From the NCBI RefSeq assembly GCF_000979455.1, contig NZ_JJOY01000040.1, positions 26,812 to 90,811 on the forward strand: a stretch of DNA of 64,000 nucleotides, read 5' to 3'. The notes below the pieces were generated by a model. That model was not told the DNA's origin. It made no database searches and saw nothing but the letters and a program-made list of their open reading frames with translations. Every line of letters starts with the position of its first letter. The first letter of the stretch is position 1. The translations under genes and the position numbers were made by a program. The DNA comes from Methanosarcina sp. 2.H.T.1A.6. Lineage in GTDB: Archaea; Halobacteriota; Methanosarcinia; Methanosarcinales; Methanosarcinaceae. Below, in pieces: positions 18,910 to 28,107 of this stretch.

Positions 18910-19689
18910 ATGGCACTTTTAACCCCAGAAGACCTGGAGAACATTAAAAGACAGCTCCAGGAAGCTGATTCTGCTGTCAGGAGAGTTACAGGGCTTGACA
19001 TAAAAGGAGTTTGTAAAGCCCTCTACGGCACAACCTCGGGTTTTGAAACCGTAGGTATTGTGCCCGTGACCTCCGGAAATGGGATCATAGGAAATTTCTC
19101 GGCATCTCTGCATGCAATTGTGGAGTATTTCGGATTTGACAGTTTTGTCACGGAAATGCCCGACGTAAGCGGCTACTATGAGGCGGTGCAAAACGGCGCA
19201 GAGATTATCCTGATGGCAGATGACCACACCTTCCTTGCCCATAACCTTACAAACGGAAAAATCGCAAACAATCAGCCCTGCACAGGCATGATTTATGCGG
19301 AGATTGCGTCCCTTTACACGAAAGCGGATTCAAGAGACGTGCTTGTTGTGGGCCTGGGAAAAGTCGGTTTTCCGGGAGCTGCACACCTTGTGCATAAAGG
19401 GTTCAATGTTTACGGATACGACGCTGACAAAAACCTTCTTAATAAAGCTATCTCCAAACTTGGGATTACTTCCTTCGACCCCGAAACTCCAAGAAAGTTC
19501 TCCATTATTTTCGAAGCTACCCCCTGTGCGGATACAATTCCCGAAGCCGTGCTTTCGGAGAAATGCATAATTTCTACCCCGGGAATTCCCTGTGCAATTT
19601 CGGCGGAACTTCAACAGAAATATGATGTGGAACTTGTAATGGAACCTCTCGGGATAGGAACGGCATCCATGCTGTATTCTATCCTGTAA
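18910..19689 (+). CDS. pylD: Pyrrolysine synthase PylD (NAD-dependent dehydrogenase)
   Basis: A 259-aa oxidoreductase that oxidises the PylC dipeptide and lets it cyclise to pyrrolysine. The Rossmann site is V-V-G-L-G-K-V-G-F-P-G-A (about residue 146) with the acidic strand end Y-G-Y-D-A-D. Its N-terminal domain, with I-V-P-V-T-S-G-N-G-I-I-G near residue 50, matches the family. It closes the pylSBCD cluster 42 bp after pylC, behind AAAAGGGAGAT. Hairpin arrays at 19707-19828 end the transcript. Confidence 0.95.
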   Translation: MALLTPEDLENIKRQLQEADSAVRRVTGLDIKGVCKALYGTTSGFETVGIVPVTSGNGIIGNFSASLHAIVEYFGFDSFVTEMPDVSGYYEAVQNGAEIILMADDHTFLAHNLTNGKIANNQPCTGMIYAEIASLYTKADSRDVLVVGLGKVGFPGAAHLVHKGFNVYGYDADKNLLNKAISKLGITSFDPETPRKFSIIFEATPCADTIPEAVLSEKCIISTPGIPCAISAELQQKYDVELVMEPLGIGTASMLYSIL

Positions 19690-19706
19690 AAAAGTTAAAG
19701 AAAAGA

Positions 19707-19828
19707 GTGGGAAAATAAATCCCACGAATCTTATTTTGCTCCCGAATTGCGAGTCGGGATCCCGCGGTCCTTTTCGCTACGCTCAAGAGGACTAAAGGTA
19801 AAGAAAAAAGTGGGAAAATAAATCCCAC
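19707..19828. terminator. Paired hairpins between convergent pylD and ramA
   Basis: The stem-loop GTGGGA-AAATAAA-TCCCAC occurs at 19707-19725 and again at 19810-19828, each with similar flanks, so one appears to be a copy of the other. Between them lie further inverted elements (CCCGA/TCGGG near 19742-19757 and GTCC/GGAC near 19768-19792). The left copy is placed to end pylD and the right one, read leftward into a T-run, to end ramA. Confidence 0.75.
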
Positions 19829-19831
19829 AAC

Positions 19832-21457
19832 TTATTTTGTCCCTTTGATGCGGAGTTTGGTGATGTCGATGGCGTCTTCGGGGCAGACGCTGACACAGCG
19901 GCGGCAACTTGTGCCAAGGCATTTCTGGCTGTCGTATTTTGCGATTCTTTTGCCGTCGGTTTCGACGATTTCGAGGGCGTCTTCAGGGCATTCTTTTACG
20001 CATTTCTTGCAGTAGATGCACTTCTCTACAGGGACTTCGAGGATTATGCCTATTTCTTTGAGGATGGCAAGCCCGCCGACTCCTACCTGCTCTATATCCT
20101 TACTAACCCGCTTTTCGATGTCAGCGTGTTCCAGGGTTTTCGGGAGTTTGGGCAGACCGTAGAGTTCAAGCATCTGGTCGTACATTTCGAGGGGCATACC
20201 CTGGGTCCAGTAGGAGAGTTCGCAGAGATAGAAGTTATTGAAGGTCTCGCTGGTTGCCATCATGAGGTGGTCGGCAGTGATCTTTTTTGCAATCTCGATA
20301 ACATCATCAAGCCTGGACCTGTTCAGTACAAGTTCCCTTGCAAGGGCAAGCGAGGTGTTTCCGAATTGTACGATTTTTTTGGCATAACCCGGTGCTGCTC
20401 CGAGCCTGCGGGCAGCTTCAGCGTCTACATAAGCTCCGGAAGCCCCTGACATGTATGCATACTCAAGGTCTTCATACTTTATTCCGGACTCCACGATAAG
20501 GGTCATGTGAGCTGCACGGATCGCCCCTATGGCTTTTCCGGCTTCTTCCACGTCCTTTTCAGTGATTTCAATTCCAGGGCCAAGAATCAGCTTCCCGTTG
20601 GGAAGTTTCGGAGATTTTGTAATCAGCCCGCTTCTCATGGCCAGGGAAAAAGCCGAGATGACGCCGGTACCTGTGATGCCCACGGCCTCAACCCCATAGG
20701 ACTCCTTAATCTCGCCGGTGACCGGACTGATAAGGTAAGCGTCCTGCTTTTCCATCTCCTTATCAAGGACTATAATTTTCCAGTACTCACCCTCGGGTTT
20801 CACATCACAGATTGCCCCTGGGCTTGCAAGCATTCCGGAACTTATACCCTGCCCTTCAATGGCAGGGCCTGCGGCAGCGCTTGCCGTGATAATCCTGTCC
20901 CCGACCTTCAGGGCCATTTCGGCGTTTGTCCCGTAATCGGTAACCAATGCAGGTTCGGTCTGGATAAGGAAATCAGTTTCCAGCATCATGGCAAGGGCGT
21001 CGGCTCCGATCTCATGCCTGATTGCGGGGGGCACGATGACTTCACAGTTAGGCAGGTCCGTATCCCCGAAAAGCTCGGAGGCGGGAAACACGCGGGCATC
21101 TCTCTTTACATCCTGGACTCCGAGCATTTTCTGCTTGTTTTCCCCTGCGTATGCCAGATCCCTGATTTCTATGTTCTGGAAAAGGGAAAGCTGGATAGGG
21201 TTTCCGCAGACTGCAAGTCTTTCTACTTTAGAAAGGTCTGCATCGAATTTCAGGAACATTCTCCTGATAGTTTCGATAATTACTCCATGAGCCACATCCT
21301 CACCTGTTGTGATTGCAAAATCCAGGTGGTCCATGACATTTCCTCCGGGGAGAGGATGACCCATGGTTATGACTGTTTTTAAGGTTTCATTCGTTTCAAG
21401 ATCAATAAGCTGGGCTCTAAAACCGCTGGTACCCAGGTCAAGTGCTATTCCGTACAT
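19832..21457 (-). CDS. ramA: RamA, ATP-dependent corrinoid-protein reductive activase
   Basis: A 541-aa iron-sulfur protein that reduces Co(II) corrinoid in the methylamine methyltransferase systems to active Co(I) using ATP. The N-terminus shows an ASKHA-type nucleotide-binding start (A-L-D-L-G-T-S-G-F-R-A), and D-Y-G-T-N-A-E-M-A and S-G-A-S-G-A-Y-V elements follow. The C-terminus carries two ferredoxin motifs: C-I-Y-C-K-K-C-V-K-E-C-P and C-L-G-T-S-C-R-R-C-V-S-V-C-P. It is read toward pylD from the opposite side, and its place between pyl and mtm genes fits its role in serving MtmC. Confidence 0.95.
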   Translation of the reverse strand: MYGIALDLGTSGFRAQLIDLETNETLKTVITMGHPLPGGNVMDHLDFAITTGEDVAHGVIIETIRRMFLKFDADLSKVERLAVCGNPIQLSLFQNIEIRDLAYAGENKQKMLGVQDVKRDARVFPASELFGDTDLPNCEVIVPPAIRHEIGADALAMMLETDFLIQTEPALVTDYGTNAEMALKVGDRIITASAAAGPAIEGQGISSGMLASPGAICDVKPEGEYWKIIVLDKEMEKQDAYLISPVTGEIKESYGVEAVGITGTGVISAFSLAMRSGLITKSPKLPNGKLILGPGIEITEKDVEEAGKAIGAIRAAHMTLIVESGIKYEDLEYAYMSGASGAYVDAEAARRLGAAPGYAKKIVQFGNTSLALARELVLNRSRLDDVIEIAKKITADHLMMATSETFNNFYLCELSYWTQGMPLEMYDQMLELYGLPKLPKTLEHADIEKRVSKDIEQVGVGGLAILKEIGIILEVPVEKCIYCKKCVKECPEDALEIVETDGKRIAKYDSQKCLGTSCRRCVSVCPEDAIDITKLRIKGTK

Positions 21458-21669
21458 TTTTATGATCCTCCTGAATTATGCATAATCTTGAGGCATCCGG
21501 CACCATGGACTGCCCCATAAAAATATGAGATAATATTGAGTTTCAAGTCTAATCCGACAAGGGATCTAATCCGATACTGCACGGGAGTTCAATGTTTTTA
21601 TAACATAAGGATTATATAAACTGTTGCTATATGTTTGTATATCGCCTGCTGGCAGAACTTTAATTATAG

Positions 21670-22371
21670 TTATTTTTTACAGATATAACTGATTATAAAT
21701 CCATCATATATAATATTTTCAATATGAAATCCCACACTTTTAAGTAAGCCCTCCATAATCCAGTCCAGTGTTGAAAATTCTTCTCTTATGTGGATTTCCG
21801 TTTCTTCAGCAATTTTATCCCCTGCAGAGTTCTTCAGATCAGTTATAATGTTAGCAAAGAAGCTATCATAATCCGGGATCTGTGAAGGGAACACTACATC
21901 ACGTAAATAGAATTTTCCATCTTCCTTTAACATACCATAAAGTCTTTTCAGAGCTATCATTTTCCAATAGTCAGGCAGGTGATGTAAAGCTAGCTGGGTA
22001 ATAATAACATCAAATGGATCACCATGGTTTTCATAGGTTAGAAACCCCGCATTATAAAAATGGACTTTTGTTTTGTTCTGGCTTTCTGCCTTTATTCTTG
22101 CAAAGTCTATCATCATTTTCGAAACATCAATAGCTACAACCTTTTTGCAATAAGCAGAAATATTGAGTGCTAATTCTCCTGTCCCCGTCCCGATTTCAAG
22201 AACTGAATCACTGTTATTTATTCCAAGAAGCTCCCTAATACTGTTAGATTCCTTTTCAATGTCTCTCAATCTCTGCATATGTAAATCGTAAGCACGTACT
22301 TCTTCAAGATCTGTATAATCTACCCCAACCTGTTTGAACTCATTATAATACCATCCTGGATATTGCCTCAT
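21670..22371 (-). CDS. Class I SAM-dependent methyltransferase
   Basis: A 233-aa methyltransferase with motif I V-L-E-I-G-T-G-T-G-E-L (around residue 56), the acidic strand V-V-A-I-D-V-S, and the post-motif Q-L-A-L-H-H-L-P typical of UbiE/COQ5-like enzymes. The substrate is not evident. The gene is more A/T-rich in third positions than the pyl and mtm genes around it, as is its neighbour, so both may be later insertions between ramA and mtbA. Confidence 0.85.
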   Translation of the reverse strand: MRQYPGWYYNEFKQVGVDYTDLEEVRAYDLHMQRLRDIEKESNSIRELLGINNSDSVLEIGTGTGELALNISAYCKKVVAIDVSKMMIDFARIKAESQNKTKVHFYNAGFLTYENHGDPFDVIITQLALHHLPDYWKMIALKRLYGMLKEDGKFYLRDVVFPSQIPDYDSFFANIITDLKNSAGDKIAEETEIHIREEFSTLDWIMEGLLKSVGFHIENIIYDGFIISYICKK

Positions 22372-22510
22372 AACTACTCCTCAGTTGCCCATTTAGTAAG
22401 AAAATTCCATAACTGTCTGTATGTAACTGTCCGTATAAAAACAGCAAGTATGTTAATTATTGCTGAAAACCAGATTAAAATGATGGGGAAAACAGACTGC
22501 CAAAACAATA

Positions 22511-23113
22511 TTAATTTTTAAAAAAATCTACACCTAAAATATATGCTTTTTCTAAGTTTGACCTTTTTATAAAATCATTATTGTTTGCCATGCCACCCAG
22601 TATTTCCATTTTCACATCTGTAAAGCCAACATTCTTTAAACGGTCTTTTAGCATAATGCAACGCATACTTTGAGCAATTCCGGTTTCTTCAAGGTATTCA
22701 ACCGTATGACCGGCAGTACATATCACCAATGCTTTTTTTGGTGCAATAAAAGACTTTCTTCCTGCTTTTTCATCATAAAAATAAGCGTAACCATTTGTCC
22801 AGACTCGATCAAACCAACCTTTTAATATGCCGGGACAATCACTCCACCACACGGGATAAATAAACGTTATTGCATCAGATCTTTGTATTTTTTCCTGCTC
22901 TTTTTTGACGTCATCGGGAACTGGCATCAAGGTCGTACGACTCATCTCATGTGTATACTGGCCTATATCCAATTCACATTTAAAATTCATTTCGTAAAGA
23001 TCGCCTATTTCAAAAGTGTTACCTGATTCTTTTACACCCTTTAGAAAATAATTTAGAACTTCATAAGTAAAAGAGTGTTTGCTGGGATGGGCATAAACAA
23101 CATAAAGATGCAT
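22511..23113 (-). CDS. NAD(P)H-dependent flavin oxidoreductase (KefF/NQO type)
   Basis: A 200-aa flavodoxin-fold protein: the N-terminal V-Y-A-H-P-S-K-H-S-F motif, an I-Y-P-V-W-W-S-D-C-P-G-I-L-K-G-W-F-D-R-V-W element around residue 86, and a C-T-A-G-H region that would contact flavin. These are the signature parts of quinone reductases of the NQO/KefF family, which transfer two electrons from NAD(P)H to quinones or electrophiles. It is A/T-rich and lies in the leftward pair between ramA and mtbA. The physiological acceptor in this quinone-free methanogen is not evident. Confidence 0.88.
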   Translation of the reverse strand: MHLYVVYAHPSKHSFTYEVLNYFLKGVKESGNTFEIGDLYEMNFKCELDIGQYTHEMSRTTLMPVPDDVKKEQEKIQRSDAITFIYPVWWSDCPGILKGWFDRVWTNGYAYFYDEKAGRKSFIAPKKALVICTAGHTVEYLEETGIAQSMRCIMLKDRLKNVGFTDVKMEILGGMANNNDFIKRSNLEKAYILGVDFFKN

Positions 23114-23771
23114 TCATTTTCCCTCTTCAATTGATTATCCCTGGATTCGTCTCCTCCAAATGCTGGCTTTCAACTTTTTAAGGCCTCTGACAAATAACCT
23201 ATTAATAACTCTTTATTTGGAATTAAATAGACATGCTCCCATGTGAAAATTATTTAATGCGCTCTCATTGGTCATCGGTAAAGGAATTTTCTTGCCTGAT
23301 GGCTATCGATTTTGTACCAGAAGGCTGCCTCAAATTTTGCCAGATGTACCTAAAATAGAATAGACAATATTTCATTGCGAATCATTATCAACCCTGCGCA
23401 TACCAAATTGTTTGCTGAATGATACTGTGGTTACTATTCCTCAGTAGTTGGCTGCCTTCCAGGAAACCTCAAAAACAGCAAAAGGTCTGATTCGGCCTTC
23501 AATAATTCGTCATCATCAACCTGTTTTAGCCTTATGAAAACCGACAAAACGTATATTAACGCCGTGAATCACCAGATATTTAAGGTTATCCATCAAATAT
23601 GCACAAATAAAACAAATTTAGTTGTTTTGAGAGAATTTCCAACTAGTATAAACGGTTTAATTGATAACTTTTTATAATATAATATTTAATTAAGGGATAA
23701 TAATACATATTTATATATAGTAGGCTTTTTGATAATTAGCGCTGTCTATATAACTTAGAGAGGGATTATAG
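23114..23771. promoter_or_regulatory. 658-bp intergenic region with mtbA promoter
   Basis: No supported gene lies here. A TATA-like TTTATATATA at 23710-23719 lies about 52 bp before the mtbA ATG at 23772, giving an expected short leader of about 25 nt, and GAGAGGGAT before the ATG is the ribosome-binding site. The remaining, mostly A/T-rich, part must also hold the promoter of the leftward flavin-reductase gene. Confidence 0.55.
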
Positions 23772-24791
23772 ATGACAGAATACACACCAAAAGAAAGATT
23801 ATACCGTGCATTAAGGAAACAGCCAGTGGACAGAATGCCCGCAGTTTGTTTCACCCAGACCGCAACTGTCGAACAGATGGAAGCATGCGGAGCCTTCTGG
23901 CCCGAAGCCCATGCAGATGCAACAAAAATGGCAACCCTTGCAGAAGCAGGACACACAGTAGTTGGTTTTGAAGCCGTGAGAGTCCCCTTCGACATCACAG
24001 CCGAAGCAGAACTTTTTGGCTGCGGAATAAAGGCCGGCGACCTGAAGCAGCAGCCGTCTGTGATCAAACACGTTGTCAAGAACCTGGAAGACATAGAAAA
24101 GCTCAGGGAATACAACCTGAATGAAGGCAGAATTGGACAGGTACTCGAAGCCGTCAAGATCCTTTCCGAAAAATACGGAAAAGAACTCCCCATTATCGGT
24201 TCTATGATCGGCCCCTTCTCCCTTGCCCAGCACCTCAATGGAGACGCCTGGTTCGGAAACCTTTTCACCGGAGAAGAAGTTGTCCCCGCACTCCTTGACT
24301 TCTGCTCGGACTTCAATATAGCATACGCAAAAGCTATGGCTGAAAACGGAATGGACACCCTGGCCATCATCGACCCCACAGCAAGCTACGAACTCATCGG
24401 CGGGGAATTCTACGAAAAGTATGCCCTCCCCTACCAGAAGAAGATCGTTGATGCAATGAAGGAACTCGACATAGCTACAGTCCTCCACATCTGCGGAAAC
24501 ACCACCAATGGTCTTTCGATCATGGAAAAGACCGGTGTGGAAGGTATCAGTGTTGACCAGAGGGTTGACATCGCAACCGCAAAAGGTAATGTGGAAAACG
24601 CACTCATCGTCGGAAACCTCGACCCGGTAGCCGTACTCTGGAACGGAACCCTTGAGGACATCGCAGCAGCATCAAAGAAGGTACTCGATGCAGGAGTCGG
24701 ACTACTCTCCCCAGGATGCGGGATTGTAAGCATGACCCCTACTGCCAACCTCCAGAAAATGGTTGAGTGTGCCAAAAACCACAAGTACTGA
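23772..24791 (+). CDS. mtbA: Methylcobamide:CoM methyltransferase MtbA
   Basis: A 339-aa zinc enzyme of the uroporphyrinogen decarboxylase fold. It moves the methyl group from methylated MtmC corrinoid to coenzyme M in growth on methylamines. Zinc ligands are the H-x-C pair in V-L-H-I-C-G-N-T (about residues 238-240) and a later Cys in L-L-S-P-G-C-G-I. The R-x-P start region ([10 protein letters not shown]) fits the family. It is separate from mtmCB but in the same direction, with its own promoter and terminator. Confidence 0.94.
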   Translation: MTEYTPKERLYRALRKQPVDRMPAVCFTQTATVEQMEACGAFWPEAHADATKMATLAEAGHTVVGFEAVRVPFDITAEAELFGCGIKAGDLKQQPSVIKHVVKNLEDIEKLREYNLNEGRIGQVLEAVKILSEKYGKELPIIGSMIGPFSLAQHLNGDAWFGNLFTGEEVVPALLDFCSDFNIAYAKAMAENGMDTLAIIDPTASYELIGGEFYEKYALPYQKKIVDAMKELDIATVLHICGNTTNGLSIMEKTGVEGISVDQRVDIATAKGNVENALIVGNLDPVAVLWNGTLEDIAAASKKVLDAGVGLLSPGCGIVSMTPTANLQKMVECAKNHKY

Positions 24792-24859
24792 GTACAAGTA
24801 CGGGACTTAAGTACTGAACTTGAGTACCGGACTAAAAATAACAATAAGAAATAGACATG

Positions 24860-24887
24860 CCGGCTCCAAAGCCGGATTCACTTTTTT
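24860..24887 (+). terminator. Terminator after mtbA
   Basis: A perfect stem CCGGCT (24860-24865) and AGCCGG (24870-24875) with loop CCAA is followed by ATTCACTTTTTT. It lies about 70 bp downstream of the mtbA stop and is well placed to end that transcript. Confidence 0.75.
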
Positions 24888-25768
24888 AGCTTCACTTTAT
24901 TATAATTTACCTGTATTCGACCTGGAAAAAGGTTGCATTTTGCGTATTCAGCTCTCGATTTCTCAGGAAGATTGCTCCAATTCTGCTCCAGTTCACATGT
25001 GCTGGGCCAGAGTTAGTATTTAAGGTTTTCTTTTGAAACAATATGTCGCTTAAATGTATTTGAAAGCCAGAGACCCCATTTATTGAGGCGAATCGGGGGG
25101 TTAGCAAATACGTACTATATATAATTTTCTATTTTTAATCCCGTTGTAAGCATTTCAGGAAAAAAAGGGACGAAAAGTACAGATTTTGGGCGCTACAATC
25201 TGAAAACCCCTCACTTAAAATTTTCTGTTATAAGATATAATAAAGAAATATAGTGTTTATTTATATACTATAATTCCCATCTTTTATTCTAGGAAATTGT
25301 ACCTGAATTCTCAGGACAATTCCATGCAGTTCCAGCAGGTATACTGTTGGGAAATTTGGGATATGAGTTGCTAATTCGACTGGGAAATAAGCAAATTTGC
25401 AGTCTCCAGCAAATAAATTCCCCGGTAACAATGTCAGGAGAAAGGAAATTATTCACGAAGAGTCTGGACTTTATTCAGGCAAGAAATGGCAAATGACAGT
25501 GAATAATTTTGATTTTAGACAATAAGGAAAATACCGCAAAGGAATCACCTCACGCCTGATGGCTCAAATATAAGGCGTAAGGGATTTGCAATATCAATGA
25601 GAACCCCATGCAAACGCCTATTTTGGTTAGCGTAGCTTGGGCTCATGATTGAGCATAGACACGTGTTCAAGTATATAAAGCTTTGCGATAAGATCAGTTG
25701 TCTACGAGGCATTGTACCCCCCAACGATACCGCACAGAACAGCGAGTTCAATGGAGGTTTAAACAAAA
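24888..25768. promoter_or_regulatory. Long intergenic region and mtmC leader
   Basis: About 880 bp without a gene. Two TATA-like sites, near 25258-25270 and at 25671-25680 (GTATATAAAG), would give mtmC leaders of about 480 or 65 nt. A near-perfect 10-bp stem pairs 25548-25557 with 25573-25582 (CCTCACGCCT and AGGCGTAAGG, one mismatch). GGAGGT at 25753-25758 is the mtmC ribosome-binding site. Methyltransferase genes of Methanosarcina are known to have long 5' leaders, so a regulatory RNA role is possible but unproven. Confidence 0.5.
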
Positions 25769-26422
25769 ATGGCAAACCAAGAGATTTTTGATAAGTTACG
25801 CGATGCGATCGTAAATCAGAACATCGCAGGCACTGCACAGTTATCTAAGGATGCCCTGGCTGCAGGAATCCCAGCCATTGATATTATTACAAAGGGCCTT
25901 TCCGTTGGAATGAAGATCATCGGAGAAAAGTTTGAAGCCGCCGAGATTTTCCTGCCCCAGATTATGATGTCTGCAAAAGCAATGAATAATGCAATGGAAG
26001 TTCTTACTCCTGAACTCGAAAAGACCAGGAAAGAAGGAGAAGAAACAGGACTTGCCATCACCTTTGTTGCAGAAGGAGATATCCACGACATCGGACACCG
26101 CCTTGTCACCACCATGCTCGGAGCAAACGGGTTTGAGATCCTTGACCTCGGAACCGATGTCCTTAATGAAACCGTTGTGGAAGAGGCTGCAAAGCACAAG
26201 GGCAAAAAGGTTATCCTTGTAGGCTCAGCCCTTATGACCACCTCGATGCTCGGCCAGAAAGACCTCATGGACAGACTCAAGGAAGAAAACCTCAGGGACA
26301 GCGTAAAGTGCATGTTCGGAGGAGCCCCGGTATCTAAGAAATGGATTGAGGAAATCGGTGCGGACGCAACCGCAGAAAACGCTGCAGAAGCTGCAAAAGT
26401 TGCAATTGATGTAATGAAATAA
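25769..26422 (+). CDS. mtmC: Monomethylamine corrinoid protein MtmC
   Basis: A 217-aa cobalamin-binding protein that carries the methyl group between MtmB and MtbA. An N-terminal four-helix B12-binding-2 domain (to about residue 90) is followed by a Rossmann-like corrinoid domain with the His-on motif E-G-D-I-H-D-I-G-H and the later G-G-A-P-V. The cobalt is kept active by RamA. It is 20 bp upstream of mtmB with GGAGG between, so the two are co-transcribed. Confidence 0.96.
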   Translation: MANQEIFDKLRDAIVNQNIAGTAQLSKDALAAGIPAIDIITKGLSVGMKIIGEKFEAAEIFLPQIMMSAKAMNNAMEVLTPELEKTRKEGEETGLAITFVAEGDIHDIGHRLVTTMLGANGFEILDLGTDVLNETVVEEAAKHKGKKVILVGSALMTTSMLGQKDLMDRLKEENLRDSVKCMFGGAPVSKKWIEEIGADATAENAAEAAKVAIDVMK

Positions 26423-26442
26423 TCCTGAGGAGGCCGAAAAAA

Positions 26443-27819
26443 ATGACATTCAGAAAATCATTCGATTGCTACGAATTTTACGACAGGGCAAAAGTAGGGG
26501 AAAAGTGCACCCAGGACGACTGGGACCTTATGAAGATCCCCATGAAGACAATGGAGCTCAAGCAGAAGTATGGGCTTGACTTCAAAGGAGAGTTTGTCCC
26601 TACAGACAAAGACATGATGGGAAAACTCTTCCAGGCAGGATTTGAGATGCTGCTTGAGTGTGGTATTTACTGTACAGACACCCACAGGATCGTAAAGTAC
26701 ACTGAAGACGAAATCTGGGACGCAATCAACAACGTCCAGAAGGAATTCACCCTCGGAACCGGCAGGGACGCAGTCCGTGTCTCCAAGAGAAGTGTCGGTG
26801 ACAAGAAGAAGCCGATCATCCAGGGTGGTCCTACCGGGTCCCCGATCTCCGAAGAAGTCTTCATGCCTGTCCACATGAGCTATGCCCTGGAAAAGGAAGT
26901 AGACACCATTGTAGACGGTGTTATGACCTCGGTCCGCGGAAAGTCCCCTATACCCGGCAGCCCCTATGAAGTCCTGGCAGCAAAGACCGAAACCAGGCTC
27001 ATCAAACAGGCAGCAGCAATGGCCGGCAGGCCCGGAATGGGCATATAGGGCCCAGAGACTTCCCTGTCCGCTCAGGGAAATATTGCATCTGACTGCTATG
27101 GCGGCCAGATTGCCTCAGACAGCCACGAAGTCTCCCAGCTCAACGAACTCAAGATAGACCTCGATGCAATCGCAGTTATCGCCCACTACAAAGGCAACAG
27201 CGACATCATCATGGACGAACAGATGCCCATTTTCGGAGGGTACGCAGGCGGCATCGAAGAGACCACCATCGTGGACATTGCAACTCACCTCAATGCTATC
27301 GTCATGAGCAGCGCAAGCTGGCACCTTGACGGTCCTGTCCACATCCGCTGGGGATCCACCAACACAAGGGAAACCCTCACAATCGCAGGTTGGGCATGCG
27401 CAACCATCTCCGAGTTCACAGACATCCTCTCCGGGAACCAGTACTACCCCTGCGCAGGACCATGTACCGAGATGTGCCTCCTCGAAGCCTCTGCTCAGTC
27501 CATGACTGACACCGCATCTGGCCGCGAAATTCTCTCGGGTGTCGCAGCCGCAAAGGGTGTCGTAACCGACAAGACCACAGGTATGGAAGCCAGGATGATG
27601 GGAGAAGTAGCAAGGGCAACCGCGGGAATGGAAATCTCCGAGGTCAACAAGATCGTCAGCAAACTCGTGCCCCTCTACGAGAAGAACTACGCAAGCGCCC
27701 CGGCAGGAAAGACCTTCCAGGAATGCTACGACGTAAAGACCATTACTCCAACAGAAGAATACGTCCAGGTATACAACTCTGCAAGAAAGCAGCTTGAAGA
27801 CCTCGGGCTTGTATTCTAA
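26443..27819 (+). CDS. mtmB: Monomethylamine methyltransferase MtmB with in-frame UAG (pyrrolysine 202)
   Basis: The full product is 458 aa: 201 codons, then TAG at 27046-27048 read as pyrrolysine, then 256 codons to TAA at 27817-27819. The context is G-M-G-I-Pyl-G-P, matching the known site at position 202 of MtmB. Pyrrolysine positions methylamine for methyl transfer to the Co(I) of MtmC. The lengths before and after the TAG, the unbroken family similarity on both sides, and the linked pyl genes rule out a pseudogene. GAGGAGG precedes ATG 26443. Confidence 0.97.
27046..27079 (+). promoter_or_regulatory. Pyrrolysine UAG codon and downstream hairpin (putative PYLIS)
   Basis: The recoded TAG occupies 27046-27048. 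Eleven bases later a stem of TTCCCTG (27060-27066) and CAGGGAA (27073-27079) encloses TCCGCT. A stem-loop at this place has been called the PYLIS element. Reported work indicates it is helpful but not strictly required for readthrough. Confidence 0.8.
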
Positions 27820-27847
27820 GTCTGAATTTTATTTCAAAGATCCAGAA

Positions 27848-27880
27848 AGCCAGCGAGTTTCTCGCTGGCTAATTTTTTTT
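27848..27880 (+). terminator. Strong terminator after mtmB
   Basis: A perfect 10-bp stem AGCCAGCGAG / CTCGCTGGCT with a TTT loop is followed by AA and eight T residues, 28 bp after the mtmB stop. Confidence 0.9.
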
Positions 27881-27996
27881 AACAATTCAGGCGAAACCCT
27901 TATAAAGATACACTACTAATTATATGGCAAAATTTTCATGAATAGGTGACCGAATGCAAAAAATCCGTGTATAAAAAAACATAGGGGGATATGAAA

Positions 27997-28101
27997 ATGG
28001 ATATGTGGACTGTTATAAATGGACTGATATATCTCCTGGCTTTTGGATTGATGGGCTGGGTTTTGCTGGACGCCAGCAAGATTTCGAAAAAAAGGGGCTG
28101 A
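27997..28101 (+). CDS. 34-aa single-helix membrane protein ahead of the methylamine permease
   Basis: ATG 27997 has GGGGG eight bases upstream; an ATG at 27991 is too close to that site. The product begins M-D-M-W-T-V-I-N, contains one hydrophobic helix with G-L-M-G-W-V-L-L, and ends D-A-S-K-I-S-K-K-R-G. Six bases separate its TGA from mtmP, so it is the first gene of the transport operon and may be a subunit or stabiliser of the permease. It is easily missed by automated annotation because of its size. Confidence 0.7.
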   Translation: MDMWTVINGLIYLLAFGLMGWVLLDASKISKKRG

Positions 28102-28107
28102 AACAAC

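Noticed and set aside
20507..21382. Plus-strand 291-aa frame opposite ramA
   Set aside because: It is antisense to a well-supported iron-sulfur activase, has no ribosome site, and its composition is that of a shadow frame.
23711..24844. Minus-strand frames of 137-225 aa opposite mtbA
   Set aside because: They are complementary to strongly conserved mtbA codons; long antisense frames are expected from its codon bias.
25545..25838. Minus-strand 97-aa frame in the mtmC leader
   Set aside because: It overlaps the mtmC start and leader, has an odd composition, and has no ribosome site.
26443..27819. mtmB as a pseudogene split by a stop codon
   Set aside because: The TAG is at the known pyrrolysine position, both halves are intact, and the pyl genes are present in the window.
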